The position numbers and the translations under genes were made by a program. Shown in pieces: positions 1-11,092 of a DNA stretch of 64,000 bases; position 1 is the stretch's first letter; each line of letters opens with the position of its first letter. The notes beneath the pieces were generated by a model. That model ran no database searches and was not told the origin of the DNA. It saw only the letters and a program-made list of their open reading frames with translations. This stretch comes from Hemicentrotus pulcherrimus (taxonomy: Eukaryota > Echinodermata > Echinoidea > Camarodonta > Strongylocentrotidae), in NCBI GenBank assembly GCA_003118195.1, contig BEXV01000540.1, forward strand, positions 93,419-157,418, written 5' to 3'.

Positions 1-283
1 GTCGAAGTAACACTGCTACGTGCCTGGCATTACTAAACCAACGTTCTGGAAGCAAACTAAAGTTCCAACCAAATCAGTGATCTACTGTAATCTACTGTGT
101 TACAGTAATCTACATCTCTATTTCTGAATCTCTTACCACACGGACGAACGAACGAGCAACATAAAACCCACTACCATAGCAAATCCCACCTGCACCTCCA
201 CCACCACCACCACCACCACCACCACCACAATCACCACCACATCACCACCGCTACCACATTGGGTGAAGAGCTGGTTCACTTAC
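1..283 (-). other. Mhc: Intron after exon 25 (partial)
   Basis: This is the start of the intron downstream of the last visible coding exon. It holds the CAC/ACC trinucleotide tract listed separately and otherwise unremarkable AT-rich DNA. The next rod exon must lie outside the window. Confidence 0.8.
188..250. repeat. (CAC)n trinucleotide microsatellite
   Basis: A nearly pure CAC/ACC tract with a few interruptions. In the myosin transcript it reads as GGT/GTG repeats beginning about 35 nt downstream of the exon 25 donor, so it is a G-rich tract close to a 5' splice site. Confidence 0.9.
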
Positions 284-429
284 TTCTTGATGGCTTCCTC
301 AGCCTCGCGTTTGGCGTGCTCCAGTTCCTCTACCGTCTCCTGGGTCATCTTGAGGTCGCCCTCGAGCTTCCTCTTGACCTTCTCGACATCGGCACGGATC
401 TTCTTCTCGTGCTCGAGGCCGTCTTCAAG
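284..429 (-). CDS. Mhc: Myosin heavy chain exon 25 (rod, S2 region)
   Basis: The 146-nt exon encodes residues 1026-1073 plus the first two bases of a lysine codon. It opens with [10 protein letters not shown] and shows the heptad pattern of the subfragment-2 coiled coil, rich in E and K with leucines at a/d positions. The acceptor is ttttcag at the right edge and the donor is AA/gtaagt at the left. It is the last exon inside the window, so the protein is truncated here by the window edge and not by mutation. Confidence 0.95.
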
Positions 430-1085
430 CTGAAAAGGGACAACATATAACATTCGCTTGATACATTGAACTAAACCAGGGCCCCGTTTCTTAAAACTTG
501 ATATCAATAACAAGTTACAAGCTACTGTTATAAGCTACTGAAATCATGGCATCTGATTGGCTGAGAGCAAATTTGTCATAGAAATTTAGCAGTTGTTATA
601 GAAAACACGTTTTTGTGAAACAGGCCTCTTGATTGTGGACATTTATAATACTATAAAATGGAGTTATTTACCTGACGGAAAGGGACTCGTGAAATATTTT
701 TTTAATGTTTTTGATAGAGAATGGTGCATTTGAGTTTTAAATTAAATTGTATAGCATAATTGTGGAATTTTCCTCCAGATATGAATCAATATATCAAATA
801 TGTCTGTACTTTCATTTGCCTATATGCAGTTGTATTTTCTCTTTCCTATTCTGTGAAAGACCATAATCTGTTGGAGCTAAAGGCCAACTAATTGAGAGAT
901 GCTTTGTGCTAATATTTAAAACGTCTCAAATATTAAAGTTAGAAATTGGACATACTCATTTCAGACCAATCGAAGATATCTAATGAAATGAATGCTAGTT
1001 TTGCTTTAGATTCGGTTTAGATTATGCTGGTATTGTCAGAATTATATTAGTGGTAGGTCGTTGCAAGTGGAAGGGGCATACATAC
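430..1085 (-). other. Mhc: Intron 24
   Basis: AT-rich intron. Its first part on the plus strand holds a short foldback element (479-627). I see nothing else in it. Confidence 0.8.
479..627. mobile_element. Degenerate foldback (MITE-like) element
   Basis: The left end reads GGGCCCCGTTTC and the right end, on the opposite strand, reads AGGCCTGTTTCACAAA, so the ends are imperfect terminal inverted repeats. The centre carries TCTGATTGGCTG, a motif also found inside the foldback at 63523-63679 and, in variant form, inside the one at 6330-6477. There is no coding capacity, and no target-site duplication is clear. Confidence 0.5.
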
Positions 1086-1295
1086 CTCATCGACTGAAGC
1101 TTCAAGCTTGGCCTTGACCTTGGAGAGATGGTTTGCCTTCTCTTCTTCTTGGGCCAGGGAGTCCAGGGTCTTGGAGTGCTCCTCTTCCAGGTTGGCCTTC
1201 TCCTTGGACAGCTTGCCGATGACCTCGTCTTGGGCGGCGATGTCGTCGTTCAGGCTCCTAATCGTAGCGTCCTTCTGCTTCTTTTCCTCTTCGGA
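1086..1295 (-). CDS. Mhc: Myosin heavy chain exon 24 (rod, S2)
   Basis: The 210-nt, phase 0-0 exon encodes residues 956-1025, opening SEEEKKQKDA and ending KAKLEASVDE. It is pure heptad coiled coil with no proline. The acceptor is ctaattag and the donor is GAG/gtatgt. It belongs to the N-terminal part of the rod that forms the head-tail hinge side of subfragment 2. Confidence 0.96.
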
Positions 1296-4200
1296 CTAAT
1301 GGAAGCGAAGTAGAAGCAATTGGGCGCTAAGATCATAAAGCTCTGAGGCCGATGTTATCATGCCGATTTTTTTTTCTTTCCGATTTTACGATCGCTCGGT
1401 TCGAGAGCGCGGTTGTGATTGACCGGTATAGGTATTGATTGAAATCCGAGAGCAAAATCGCAACTTGTTTTGTCATTGTTATACAAGAGCGCTGCTATCT
1501 ATTCGGTATTCTTAAATTGTCTCGGTTGACTGAAGGGCATGAGTTGACGGCCTCAATAACTATCGATATTTCATTTCAAAGATTTTATAATGAATTCACC
1601 AAAAACTAGTCACTAGTTTGATCAACAATAATAGCTCTCGATTCACTGTATGGAAAATAATTTCGATCGTGATATAAGATATAGAATAAATCATAACATC
1701 AAAGAGATAGAATAGTCGGTTACACTGTGATTAACATCTTTATACTTAACAACGGCATGCACGATTTCAAGAAAGTATCGGGTTTCAACTAAAATTAAAC
1801 AAGCGGGTTAATTATAAACCGGTATCAAAGTTAGTACGCTATCTTTAAGGTCAACGGTTTCGATTAAGTATAATTCAACGCAAAAACATTGGAGGGATGT
1901 AACCGTTATTAACAGGGTTCTCTCTCTATAAACACACGGTTAGTAATGTTTATTGACAACCTAACATTCCTCATTTTAAAAATAAGATTATAGCATTTTT
2001 GTGAGTTTTAAAAACATTATTAACCTATTTTCATTTCGACTCTCTTATGATTTAGTGTCACTGTGCTCTATTTGATAGGCCGTGGGGACAAATCCTAATA
2101 TTTTGCTATTTAAGCGCCTATCAAAATGGACATTCATAATCCGTTTACCAAATTGGTGCGTCATATTCGAAGCCGATCCGAAGTCGGTTCGGATTACTTT
2201 TTTGTTTTTCGTTTCGCCCATGTTCATAACCGTTTGGCATTGTCTTGGAATTTCAAGCATGGCACTATGAGCTTTTATTACTACATTGAACAAAAATGAA
2301 ATGGGAGTATCTTCTTATAATTTAAGCTCCTGAGTGTTTCACGTTTGATTGTGATGGAGCTAAAGTTTAAAAAGATATAAGGCATGGATTGAATCATGAT
2401 AAGCATTTCCATCGCATGACACTGTTTGATACGAGAGATGATGAAAAGCGAATGGATGTAAAGCATGGTTGAGAAATTCAAACTACGGCACTGCAACTGT
2501 AACCCATAGATGACAATGAAGTAGACCAGTAGCTAACAATTCAAGTGAAGTATAATGTGCAGAACATGTCAAGTTTAGACCCTCCTTATTTCCTAGTGCT
2601 ATATAAGTACGTTTTCATAGAATTTTGAAATTTGGGGAAAAGGTGAAACTAAACCTGTTTGTCCTAAGCCTTAAATACCTTATGATGTGATGTTGTGTTT
2701 TTTTAAGTTTATTTCATTTTCGTTGTCATTAAAAGCATCTTCACTATAAAAAAAAGAAGATTTATTTCAAAATTGGGCTACGTAGATTTGAATGAAGTTG
2801 GTAATTATGTCTCATAAAGATTTCCAAATAAAAAGACCATAGCTTTTGCATTCATTGCATTTATAAACAAATTAAACATACTTATTTATAGGGGTTTTTT
2901 CTATTTATAAAATTGCTTATGAAAATAGCAGATGTCAAGTGTTTTCATATAATTTATATGTCAATAAGTCATGCAACACTGCAAGATATGAAAAGGAGTT
3001 TTATTCGTTGTACTGATGAAAATGATTCAAAGATGTCAGGCAAAATGTTGTTAGAAAATCAGAAAACAAAAAGAAATAAGAAATCGGTTGACTATTTTGA
3101 GATTTTTTTTTATTATTTTGAGATATTTCATGTTATGAAAAATCATGCATTTCTTTAAAGTGGAGAAAGATTAAGCCGAAGATGTCATGACTGCACACTG
3201 TTATTAATGAAAAAGACACTTCACAAAAACTGTTAAAATACGAACAACGGATGCAACATCACCATTGGCATATATGATCTTTTTGTATTATTTTTCACAC
3301 GATCAAAAGCGTTTGGTGCCACAAAAGTTTGTTTTATAATGCTCAACGATCTGCTGCATCCGGTGCTAGCACACACACTGGTAAATAAAGGGAGTGTTGA
3401 ACGATAAGGCACAGACAAATTCCGATGCACCTTTATTTCATAAAGAAAGCTTTTCCGTCGATACAGTTAGGGTTGCTTTTTTGCCTTTTGGTTAAAGAGA
3501 AGGTTGAGTTCTGGGAAGAGGTGAAAAATAATTTGTGAACTTTATCATTCTTATTATGCAAGTGTGGAAGAACATCAGATAAGACATGTTCCCTGAAAAG
3601 CATGGCTCTTCAAATGCCTTCATATTCTAAATATGTCATGTTCATCGTAAAACTCGGGGGGTAGGTTTTTTACGCCACATGTTCGTGTAGTCCCATATAC
3701 ATCTTTCTGTGTACAGTGTTTGTAACCCTACCAAGACTTGGCCAAATTTCTCATCATTTTGATGATTCCAGAACCTTTCAATACACACAAATTCTTATAT
3801 GTTAGATGATCAACCTTTTCTGGTCGATTCCACACCCTTTCTTTCACAATGCAATCGCATGACCAGAACTCAACTTCATCTTTAAAGGCGTAGTAATACA
3901 ATTTTGTCACAAATGGCTTTGTTCAACAGACTGATGGTGATGGTGTAATAGCTCCTGTCAATATAAAAGGGTTTGGAAAGATGCCATTCGTTCAACATAA
4001 TCCCCTAGGGTTTGACTCGCTTCCACGAGGGTGTCGGCAAGGCACACCAATTACAACACCACGTTCACAGCTGATTGTAAATGCACGTTCAGCTTTTGTG
4101 TAAATTTGAAGTGTGACTAGGTATGGTTGCAACAGGTGCCTCTTGCGAATACCACTTCCAATGTGGGAACGAGCCATTGAAAGACCTTGCACATTTCAGC

Positions 4201-4393
4201 GCACCTTACTTGTACCAGTACCAGAGTCAATATGTTCAATGCGGTGTCTTTCACGTCGACAGCTGTGAGTATATGACAAGGGTGTACCAAAACGACGTTC
4301 TGGTACCTCAACACTGATCAATTTGACGCTGGTATGGTGATTAAGGAACGCATCATCGTGAAAGATCTTTCGAATGGGTTATCGTCGCAGTAC
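1296..4393 (-). other. Mhc: Intron 23 (3.1 kb)
   Basis: AT-rich intron with no supported coding sequence. It holds a roughly 400-bp dispersed repeat copy at 3491-3890. A CTATTTATAA sequence near 2899 fits the MEF2 consensus but is isolated, so I give it little weight. Confidence 0.75.
3491..3890 (-). repeat. Dispersed repeat family R1, copy A
   Basis: About 400 bp here are the reverse complement of 50753-51119, with shared blocks such as GAGTTCTGG, TTGATCAT, GCAAGGTTCTGGA and AAGTCTTGG. Shorter copies lie at 17831-18040 and 54193-54305. No reading frame longer than about 60 codons is present and I cannot see clear termini. It is a transposon-derived repeat of unknown class. Confidence 0.8.
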
Positions 4394-4522
4394 CTTAGTG
4401 AGAGATATCTCGAGATCATCGATGTCACGCTTGAGTTCACTGGCTTCCTGCTCGAGTTTGCGCTTGGCAGCGCTGGCGGTGGCTCCTGCGTCCTCTTCCT
4501 CCTCAAGACGGTCTTGCAGTTC
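4394..4522 (-). CDS. Mhc: Myosin heavy chain exon 23 (rod, S2)
   Basis: The 129-nt, phase 0-0 exon encodes residues 913-955. It starts [10 protein letters not shown] and ends LEISLTK, the strongly conserved acidic early S2 segment. The acceptor is aataacag; the donor AAG/gtactg is weaker than its neighbours. Confidence 0.95.
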
Positions 4523-5319
4523 CTGTTATTGTTGGATGGCACATTGGAGGATATTTGAGATCGGAAAGGACGGAGGGGAGGGACGACATCACAAATGAGA
4601 GTTGGGAGGGGTGATGATGAATACCAGGGAAGAAATGATTGAGAAACAATAGAAGAGTGAAAAAGAGAGAATAGTAGAGTTGAATAAAAGTTAGAAAGGT
4701 TGTGAAGAAGAAATTAAAGGAACAGACAAAAAAGAAGAAGAAGAGTAAATGAAAGAGATGAAGAGGTAATAAATAGGGAAACGAGATATGAACAAAAATA
4801 CAAAGGAAGAGACGTGAAATCATTAATAAACAAGTAATACATAAGGCAAAAAATAAGAATACATTAAGTAATGTAATAATTCGACAGAGTCAGAATTCTC
4901 AATCCAAGTATGCTTGTCCAGAAAAGAATATGAGTCACTTTTTTCCATAATAATGGAATTCCTTACTTAACACTGAGACGATAATACAATCGAGTCTACG
5001 ACTGTCGGGTACTAGTCATCGTTGAAAGGGCATATACTTCTCCGTCGTTCGACAATCATGAAATATTGGTAAAATGTTATTATTAAAACATTACGAACGT
5101 AGCAATATCTTACAAGAACATGACAGGACTTATTGCATTCTATAACTCAAAATGAGCTCTCACAAGGGGTCAACTCTATAAGAGCCTTTTATACCCCGAA
5201 CTTTAGATCAGTTTATATCAGAAACATACAACGACAACAAAAAAAATGTGGATGACTTTAATTAAGGTAATTGTTGGAAATGATTGCAAGACTCCCCAAG
5301 CCCCGTTTCCCCTCCTCCC

Positions 5320-5366
<47 letters not shown>

Positions 5367-5401
5367 TCTCCCGGAACTGCCCCTGATGCTGAATGACTTA
5401 C
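4523..5401 (-). other. Mhc: Intron 22
   Basis: The segment 4560-4850 is purine-rich on the plus strand (pyrimidine-rich in the transcript). A dinucleotide AT tract lies near the upstream end at 5322-5366. I see no gene in it. Confidence 0.75.
5322..5366. repeat. (AT)n microsatellite
   Basis: About 20 AT units followed by GTATAT. It lies about 35 nt downstream of the exon 22 donor in transcript orientation. Confidence 0.95.
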
Positions 5402-5482
5402 TGCTAGCTGAGTCTGGAGATCGGCTTTAAGTGACATCATCTTGGTGAACTTCTCTTCGATCTCAGCGGAAGATTCAGCCTC
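5402..5482 (-). CDS. Mhc: Myosin heavy chain exon 22 (rod, S2)
   Basis: The 81-nt, phase 0-0 exon encodes residues 886-912, EAESSAEIEE through DLQTQLA. The acceptor is ttttgcag and the donor is GCA/gtaagt. Exons 21 and 22 together (255 nt) cover the first part of the coiled coil after the lever arm. Confidence 0.94.
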
Positions 5483-6329
5483 CTGCAAAATTGCAAAATC
5501 AAGCAAATGGCAAGGATTAATTTTTGTTTTAAAAAGTCACGTTTTCTTATTTTCTACCGATGATTCGACCAACGTCGGTTTTTGCTACTGTCGGGAAATC
5601 AAGAAATTATGTCTTCAATAACTTACGGTTTTAAAACTTTATACCGGGGGTTTTAGTTCATCGGCGACCACTTGTTTATGTATGATTTCGAATTTTCACA
5701 AATCAAAAAAAATATAGCATACAATTTGTTTAGCATACAACAGTACTGCTTTCTTTTTGTCCCCACCCGTAATAATATCAACGGCAACGTTTTGTTCCTC
5801 TGCCATTTAAAATCGAATAATGTCAGGAATGGAAAATAGCACACCCAAGAAAATCATCTGACCCATGGTTTCTGTTGCAGATTAAATCGGTGGATTTACC
5901 ATCCAAACTGAACAGAATATCGGAGTGGTCATATATTTTAAGACACTGCCTTCCGAGGTTTACCTTGGCATATTCATATTGGTATACTAAATGTCTCTAA
6001 TGAAAAAAAAAAAAATCAGATTTTCAAATTCTTGATGGATAGTTTTTTTCTCTTCGTGTGTCTCAGAACATCGACGGAATGTATGGAGGAGGTTCACCCA
6101 CTGCATATACGTCTATTTCTTAGTTAACCGTGTCAAAATGTACTCAACTTTAAATAAAGATGAAGTTTAACCTGTGTAAAACGAGGTACATACAATATAC
6201 TTTCCTATGGGCTTATGACAACTGCGTTTACCATGTGTGAATCTCGCCGAGCATGCCAAAGAAGTAATTCAGACCTGTGACATTCATTTTGACACGTATC
6301 AACCTACATATATTCATACACCGAAAAGA

Positions 6330-6477
6330 GGGACCCGTTTCACAAAGCCTGTGTTCAATGCCAAATGATAACGATCAGTGACAAATCTGCTGATAACCAA
6401 TCAGAAGCAAGGATTTCACAAGCTTATAACAAAAACGGTCATGTGTCACTGATGACAAGTTTTGTGAAATGGGGCCC
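6330..6477. mobile_element. Foldback (MITE-like) element
   Basis: The left end GGGACCCGTTTCACAAAG is matched on the other strand by the right end GGGCCCCATTTCACAAAA, about 148 bp apart. GTGACAAATC and GTCACTGATG-type blocks lie inside the arms. The centre carries ACCAATCAGAAG, the reverse complement of the CTGATTGGT-type motif in the related elements at 479-627 and 63523-63679. There is no coding capacity. Confidence 0.7.
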
Positions 6478-6563
6478 AAGTTAGCGGAATGTTGACAACT
6501 TTGGAAACATTATCACTTGACTTTCTTTTTTATTGCCCACCGATAATCTACGTGTACCAAAAC

Positions 6564-6980
6564 ATTCAAAAGAGAACAACGGTTCTCTTTAACTATGAAT
6601 GGAACTTTTTGAAGGTGGACAAAGTTGTTAGATAAGTTCCAGTTCATTTAACATCGTACCACATAAAAATATCATCATTCCACAAAATGTCATCGTATGA
6701 TAACAACAAAAATCGAAACGGCTGTTGATAGATGCAAAAGCATCTTGATATCAATTAAACATTTAAAAGAGAGATACACTTCTCTCTTTAATTATGACTG
6801 GAACCTTTTGAAGGTGGACAAAGTTGTTAGATAGGTCCCAGTTAATTTAACATCGTACCACATAAAAATATCACCATTCCACAAAATGTCATCGTATGAT
6901 AACAAAAAAAATCGAAACAGCTGTTAATAGATACAAAAGCATCTCATTTAAAAGAGAAATACGCTTCCCTCTTTACGAAA
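6564..6980. repeat. Tandem repeat, 185-199 bp unit, about 2.2 copies
   Basis: Unit 1 (6564-6760) and unit 2 (6761-6945) share long blocks including GAAGGTGGACAAAGTTG and TAACATCGTACCACATAAAA. A third copy begins at 6946 and decays after about 35 bp. Each unit opens with a small inverted repeat of the type AAAGAGA...TCTCTTT. Confidence 0.9.
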
Positions 6981-8363
6981 ACTTTCGGAGCCTTCTTCAG
7001 TGTTAATTGGTTCCGAAACAAAACCACTTTATTTTTACCACTTATTACCACAATACGATATGACTGCTATACTTACCCTCTTACAGAGTATTAATATTGA
7101 AAATCTATCTAAGGAATAACGAATTTGAGTTTCACGAAAGATACGTAATCAGTATTAAACAGAACGCTGTTTGGGCAACTTCTTACTGAATATAAGTTAA
7201 AGAAAACATCAACTCCTAGACGGAGGAAGATTTGAGGAGCTTTTGGAGAAGAAAAAAACGACACAATTCCATACAGAACATTGCAACTTCTCGGAGTTCC
7301 AAGAAAAAACAGCAAACTCATATAGAATCAAATCGAAATTAAATTGTCCATTTGAAATGTTGGGTAATTTATGTTGACTCCTGTTTCCTGATGTTTTAAT
7401 CTAGAAGATTAGCACTTTCGAAATAATTTCAGACTTATGGAATTGTGTCGCTTCCTAGAACCATTCCCCAGTACAACACTCAGTCTTTTTTTTAATATGT
7501 TAAATGCCCTCTTAAAGAGGAAACTCACGTACACAATAAATTGTCTAAACTATTCGTAACGAAAGCAAACAATCAGGGACATAACATTTGCACAAAATAT
7601 GTTTCACTGAATTTCAAAAACCACCACTTTACTTTCTACAAGAGGTTACCATACAAAGAGGAAAGAAGAGAAGAAAAAGAATTTCATGTAAATTATCCAT
7701 GTACCAATCTAAATATATCCATAACTAAACGCAATTATGTATGCCATTGTAAGTACCTGTCATGAAAAATGTGTAATTTATGATTATTATTATTGTATGA
7801 TTTGGGCATATGTTGTAGCCTCCTACGACTATTTAAGATCGTACAATTTGTATCAACATATCTTAAGGAAACACGGATAAAAACTGAATATCATATAATC
7901 AACACGCACTACACGATTTGTAACCAAATGTTTCAACGTCAGTTGAGCGTCTTATTGACAAAAATGAATGCAACAAATTACAACCAGAAAGTGCAATCAC
8001 AATTCAGAACACCTCCCAAAACCAGGACAGGAATAAGATTATGATAATGGGCACACCGGTCGAAAAAAATGTTGATCATATTCAAAATTTAAACTCTTCA
8101 TATACTATTCTAAGAACCATCATCTGCTTCACACAGAAAGTTGGGAAAGCAGCGTTGTATCTATCTTTCCAAATATGATGCAGAAAATTCTAATTGTTTT
8201 ATTCATGACAATTAAAAAATAGGAAAACAAATGCATCATCACTGAGAAAATAATATCGACGAAAAGGATTCCTCAGTTAATACCTCAGTGTCCTCATTCA
8301 TACCTCACTCACATCGCTAAATTGACCGATTCTTAGCCTGGTAATTCGTAGTGTCATTTTTTG

Positions 8364-8620
8364 TTCGATCTGTTGTTGGTCTGGGGTCGGTCTCATTGGG
8401 ATGAACGGGGTAAAAGTCACACCACCAACCGACTCCAAACCCGACTACTGACCGAACCATTCTTTATCCGTCCATGGTAATGTAATTATCATTCGGACTG
8501 CTGTATGTCTGGTTTACGGTCTCGTTGGTGTGACGGGGACCAGTGACACCGCCAACCCGACTCCAAACGACTGATTCTTGACCATTCTAGTCAATGTAAT
8601 TTGTGTTCGGTCTGTTGTTC
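8364..8620. repeat. Diverged tandem repeat, about 114-128 bp unit
   Basis: Starts TTCGATCTG (8364), TTCGGACTG (8492) and TTCGGTCTG (8606) mark successive units. The two complete units share CGGGG, GTGACACC-like and CCGACTCCAAAC blocks. The array ends about 50 bp before the exon 21 donor. Confidence 0.75.
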
Positions 8621-8667
8621 CAAAACATACATTGCCAATTCCTTGAGTATATTAGGGGTATACTCAC

Positions 8668-8841
8668 GGAGTTGAGCTGAGCGAGGAGATCGGCCTTCTC
8701 CTTGAGCAGGTCGGCGTTCTTCTCCTCCATGGCCTTCCTCGCATCTGCTTCCTTCTTGAGCAGATCCTTGGCCTTCTTGATGACGTCGTCCTTGGCCTTC
8801 ATCTCATCCTCAGCACGGGCAACGTTCAGCAGAGGCTTCAC
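8668..8841 (-). CDS. Mhc: Myosin heavy chain exon 21 (head-rod junction)
   Basis: The 174-nt, phase 0-0 exon encodes residues 828-885. It begins VKPLLNVARA, with the head-rod proline at residue 830, and then runs as coiled coil with the KAKD and EKNADLL segments typical of early S2. The acceptor is gttacag and the donor is TCC/gtgagt. Confidence 0.96.
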
Positions 8842-9140
8842 CTGTAACGAGACAAACATTCGAATTGTCGTCACCACTAACGTCGCTAGGCCGTGTTTGG
8901 GACAGGGTTGCCATATTGTTAGGCAAACAATTTGTGGACTATGACATGTACTAAATGGCGGGGTTTATTCCACTGTGTATTGCTGCATGTTCCCTCAAAT
9001 TAACTTCATACAGCCATATATGTCATGTGATGAAGAACCTGTCTAATACTACTAGACTACCTGTCTATTAAAGTGGCAACTTTCAGTGTTTCCCTTGGGT
9101 GGAATTTAATAGTTTGACTTCACATGGAGTGCAGACCCGC

Positions 9141-9568
9141 CCCCCCCCCCCCCNNNNNNNNNNNNNNNNNNNNNNNNNNNNNNNNNNNNNNNNNNNNNNN
9201 NNNNNNNNNNNNNNNNNNNNNNNNNNNNNNNNNNNNNNNNNNNNNNNNNNNNNNNNNNNNNNNNNNNNNNNNNNNNNNNNNNNNNNNNNNNNNNNNNNNN
9301 NNNNNNNNNNNNNNNNNNNNNNNNNNNNNNNNNNNNNNNNNNNNNNNNNNNNNNNNNNNNNNNNNNNNNNNNNNNNNNNNNNNNNNNNNNNNNNNNNNNN
9401 NNNNNNNNNNNNNNNNNNNNNNNNNNNNNNNNNNNNNNNNNNNNNNNNNNNNNNNNNNNNNNNNNNNNNNNNNNNNNNNNNNNNNNNNNNNNNNNNNNNN
9501 NNNNNNNNNNNNNNNNNNNNNNNNNNNNNNNNNNNNNNNNNNNNNNNNNNNNNNNNNNNNNNNNNNNN
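9141..9568. other. Assembly gap beside poly-C
   Basis: A run of at least 13 C (9141-9153) leads into 415 N. Content and true length are unknown. Apparent open frames across the N run have no meaning. Confidence 0.98.
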
Positions 9569-9894
9569 GGGTTTCTAAGCTAGTTAACCGATTATTTGAA
9601 CATTAACAAAACAGCCCTACTTTGTTCAACTACTGACGTAGGTTTAGAATTGAAAACCATTGCCGATAAATTCAGGTTCGCTGACAGATATTGTGAAGGG
9701 GCGGGGAGTCACAAGATAGCCATGCCCTAGCAATATATACTCGTGCTTTCGGTCATTTTCGAAAAGGAACTAATGTATTAAAATTAAGTAAATTATAACG
9801 GTTATGGATTCTGTGTAGAAGGGGCTTAGAGAGTTGATGATTTATGAACATAAGATGTCTTGTCTTTGCATAATATGCTTCAGATTAATGAGTT

Positions 9895-9991
9895 TGAAAA
9901 AGAGGATCATGGGGGACCAACAGGCACCGATTAGGCATTGTTTGATTTATAAAGGGCGCAAGTAGCTATAAGCAGTGTAGTGGGGCTTTAA
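9895..9991 (+). repeat. Dispersed repeat family R2, copy A
   Basis: Starts GAAAAAGAGGATCATGGGGG and continues GACCAACAGGCAC. It is matched by 21452-21547 in the same orientation with about 20 percent divergence by eye. Both copies lie in myosin introns. Confidence 0.8.
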
Positions 9992-10007
9992 GACAGAAAG
10001 GTCTTAC

Positions 10008-10226
10008 CTTGGTGTACAGTCTCCACCAACCCCAGTTCCTGAGGATGAGGTACTTGCGGAGGTTACGTTGGATGACACCCAGACCGAGCTTCTGGTCCAG
10101 CATCTTCTTGAACTCGATACGGCCGAGGTAACCACGGATCTGAGCCTGGATCATGGAGATGATCTCGGCCAGACGATCGTCACGCCACTCTTCAAGCTTA
10201 CCCAGGACACCAGCGCGGAAGAATAC
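10008..10226 (-). CDS. Mhc: Myosin heavy chain exon 20 (converter end and lever arm)
   Basis: The 219-nt, phase 0-0 exon encodes residues 755-827. It opens [16 protein letters not shown]. The essential light chain IQ motif is [11 protein letters not shown] (780-790) and the regulatory light chain site is IQRNLRKYL (806-814), followed by the tryptophan hook NWGWW. The hook has G where vertebrate muscle myosins have P. The acceptor is catacag and the donor is AAG/gtaaga. The exon therefore carries the binding sites for both light chains. Confidence 0.97.
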
Positions 10227-10282
10227 CTGTATGTGTGGTGCAGGAAACAAGAAAGAGGAGTTTGTGGTTTGAGTTCACGGAG

Positions 10283-10381
10283 GATACCAAGCTTGTCGAG
10301 GCTACAAATAGATTATCTGAGTATATTGAGCATCTAAAGGCTACATATACAATATCTGAGGATATTGAGCTTGTCGAGGCT
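10283..10381. repeat. 39-bp tandem repeat, 2.5 units
   Basis: Units at 10283, 10322 and 10361 share GATAT/CAT, GAGC, TGTCGAGGCTAC and ATATCTGAG blocks. The 39-bp period is exact between units. The last unit is cut by a (TAA)n tract. Confidence 0.85.
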
Positions 10382-10420
10382 TTAATAATAATAATATATA
10401 ATTTGTATATAGCGCTTAAT
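10382..10420 (-). mobile_element. SINE/retroelement 3' tail fragment
   Basis: On the minus strand this reads AGCGCTATATAC followed by AT-rich sequence and an ATT triplet tail. That matches the 3' end of the SINE at 61245-61535. Only the tail is evident. Confidence 0.45.
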
Positions 10421-10971
10421 ACATCTTTAACAATGGTTTTTAGTGTAGGCAGATATGTTTTTTGATGATGGAAAATAAATTTCTTCCTTTCATACAGGAT
10501 TTGCACTGAATGGTTCAGACTGCAAATGAATGATACTAGCGAGCGATCTTTCGAACAAAACCAATAATAGCTGAGGAAGAAATATGGTCATAGAAGGAGG
10601 ATTTTGTGCTCATCTGTGGCGATTTTTTTAATTTTTAGTATTGGCCTAATACATTTCATCAGGTTTTCTGAGTATGCTTACTTTTGAAACATCCCTCATA
10701 CTCCTTGATATAATTGAACGACGTTTAATATTTTAATTCCTGCAGACCATACCAGCCCCACACAAAGTGTGCCAAATGAATAGATTTCTTAACCCCTTTT
10801 TTAAGTTATAACTATAAAAACACTGCTGTTGTACAACAGTGTCTTTTCACCGGAAGACACAGTCTGCGTTCTAACAGTTTGTTAATGAAATCTGTGTTCT
10901 AACAGTTTGTTCATGAAATCTCCCCACTGTGTGGCAGGGAGTTCACACATCAAAACAAGACCATTACATAC

Positions 10972-11092
10972 CTTGGTGTGTCCCATACGGAATTCGTTCT
11001 CCTCGAGAGGCAGAGCTTTAAGCAACATGTCAGAGGCCTTTCGGCTGTCCAAGAATCCCTGTGGGATGGCGCTGGGAGCAAGGATGGCATAT
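10972..11092 (-). CDS. Mhc: Myosin heavy chain exon 19 (converter)
   Basis: The 121-nt exon supplies the last base of an arginine codon, then residues 715-754, YAILAPSAIP through EFRMGHTK. This is the converter subdomain that swings the lever arm. The acceptor is tatccag and the donor is AAG/gtatgt. I saw no alternative converter exon of the kind found in Drosophila. Confidence 0.96.

Larger units (their letters stand above)
5483..8667 (-). other. Mhc: Intron 21 (3.2 kb)
   Basis: Contains a foldback element at 6330-6477, a 2.1-copy tandem repeat at 6564-6980 and another tandem repeat at 8364-8620. The rest is AT-rich with no supported gene. Confidence 0.8.
8842..10007 (-). other. Mhc: Intron 20, with assembly gap
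   Basis: Contains a 415-bp run of N at 9154-9568 next to a poly-C tract, and a dispersed repeat copy at 9895-9991. No gene is seen. Confidence 0.8.
10227..10971 (-). other. Mhc: Intron 19
   Basis: Contains a 39-bp tandem repeat (10283-10381) and, directly beside it, a fragment with the TATAGCGCT/ATTATT tail seen in the SINEs of this window (10382-10420). No exon was found. Confidence 0.75.

Noticed and set aside
4334..4598. Plus-strand open frames overlapping myosin exons, for example at exons 23, 24, 20 and 4
   Set aside because: They are antisense shadows of GC-rich myosin exons; the minus-strand frames have the conserved protein and splice sites.
9099..9606. Open frames spanning the N runs at 9154-9568 and 41131-41411
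   Set aside because: Frames through unknown bases are artefacts of the gaps.
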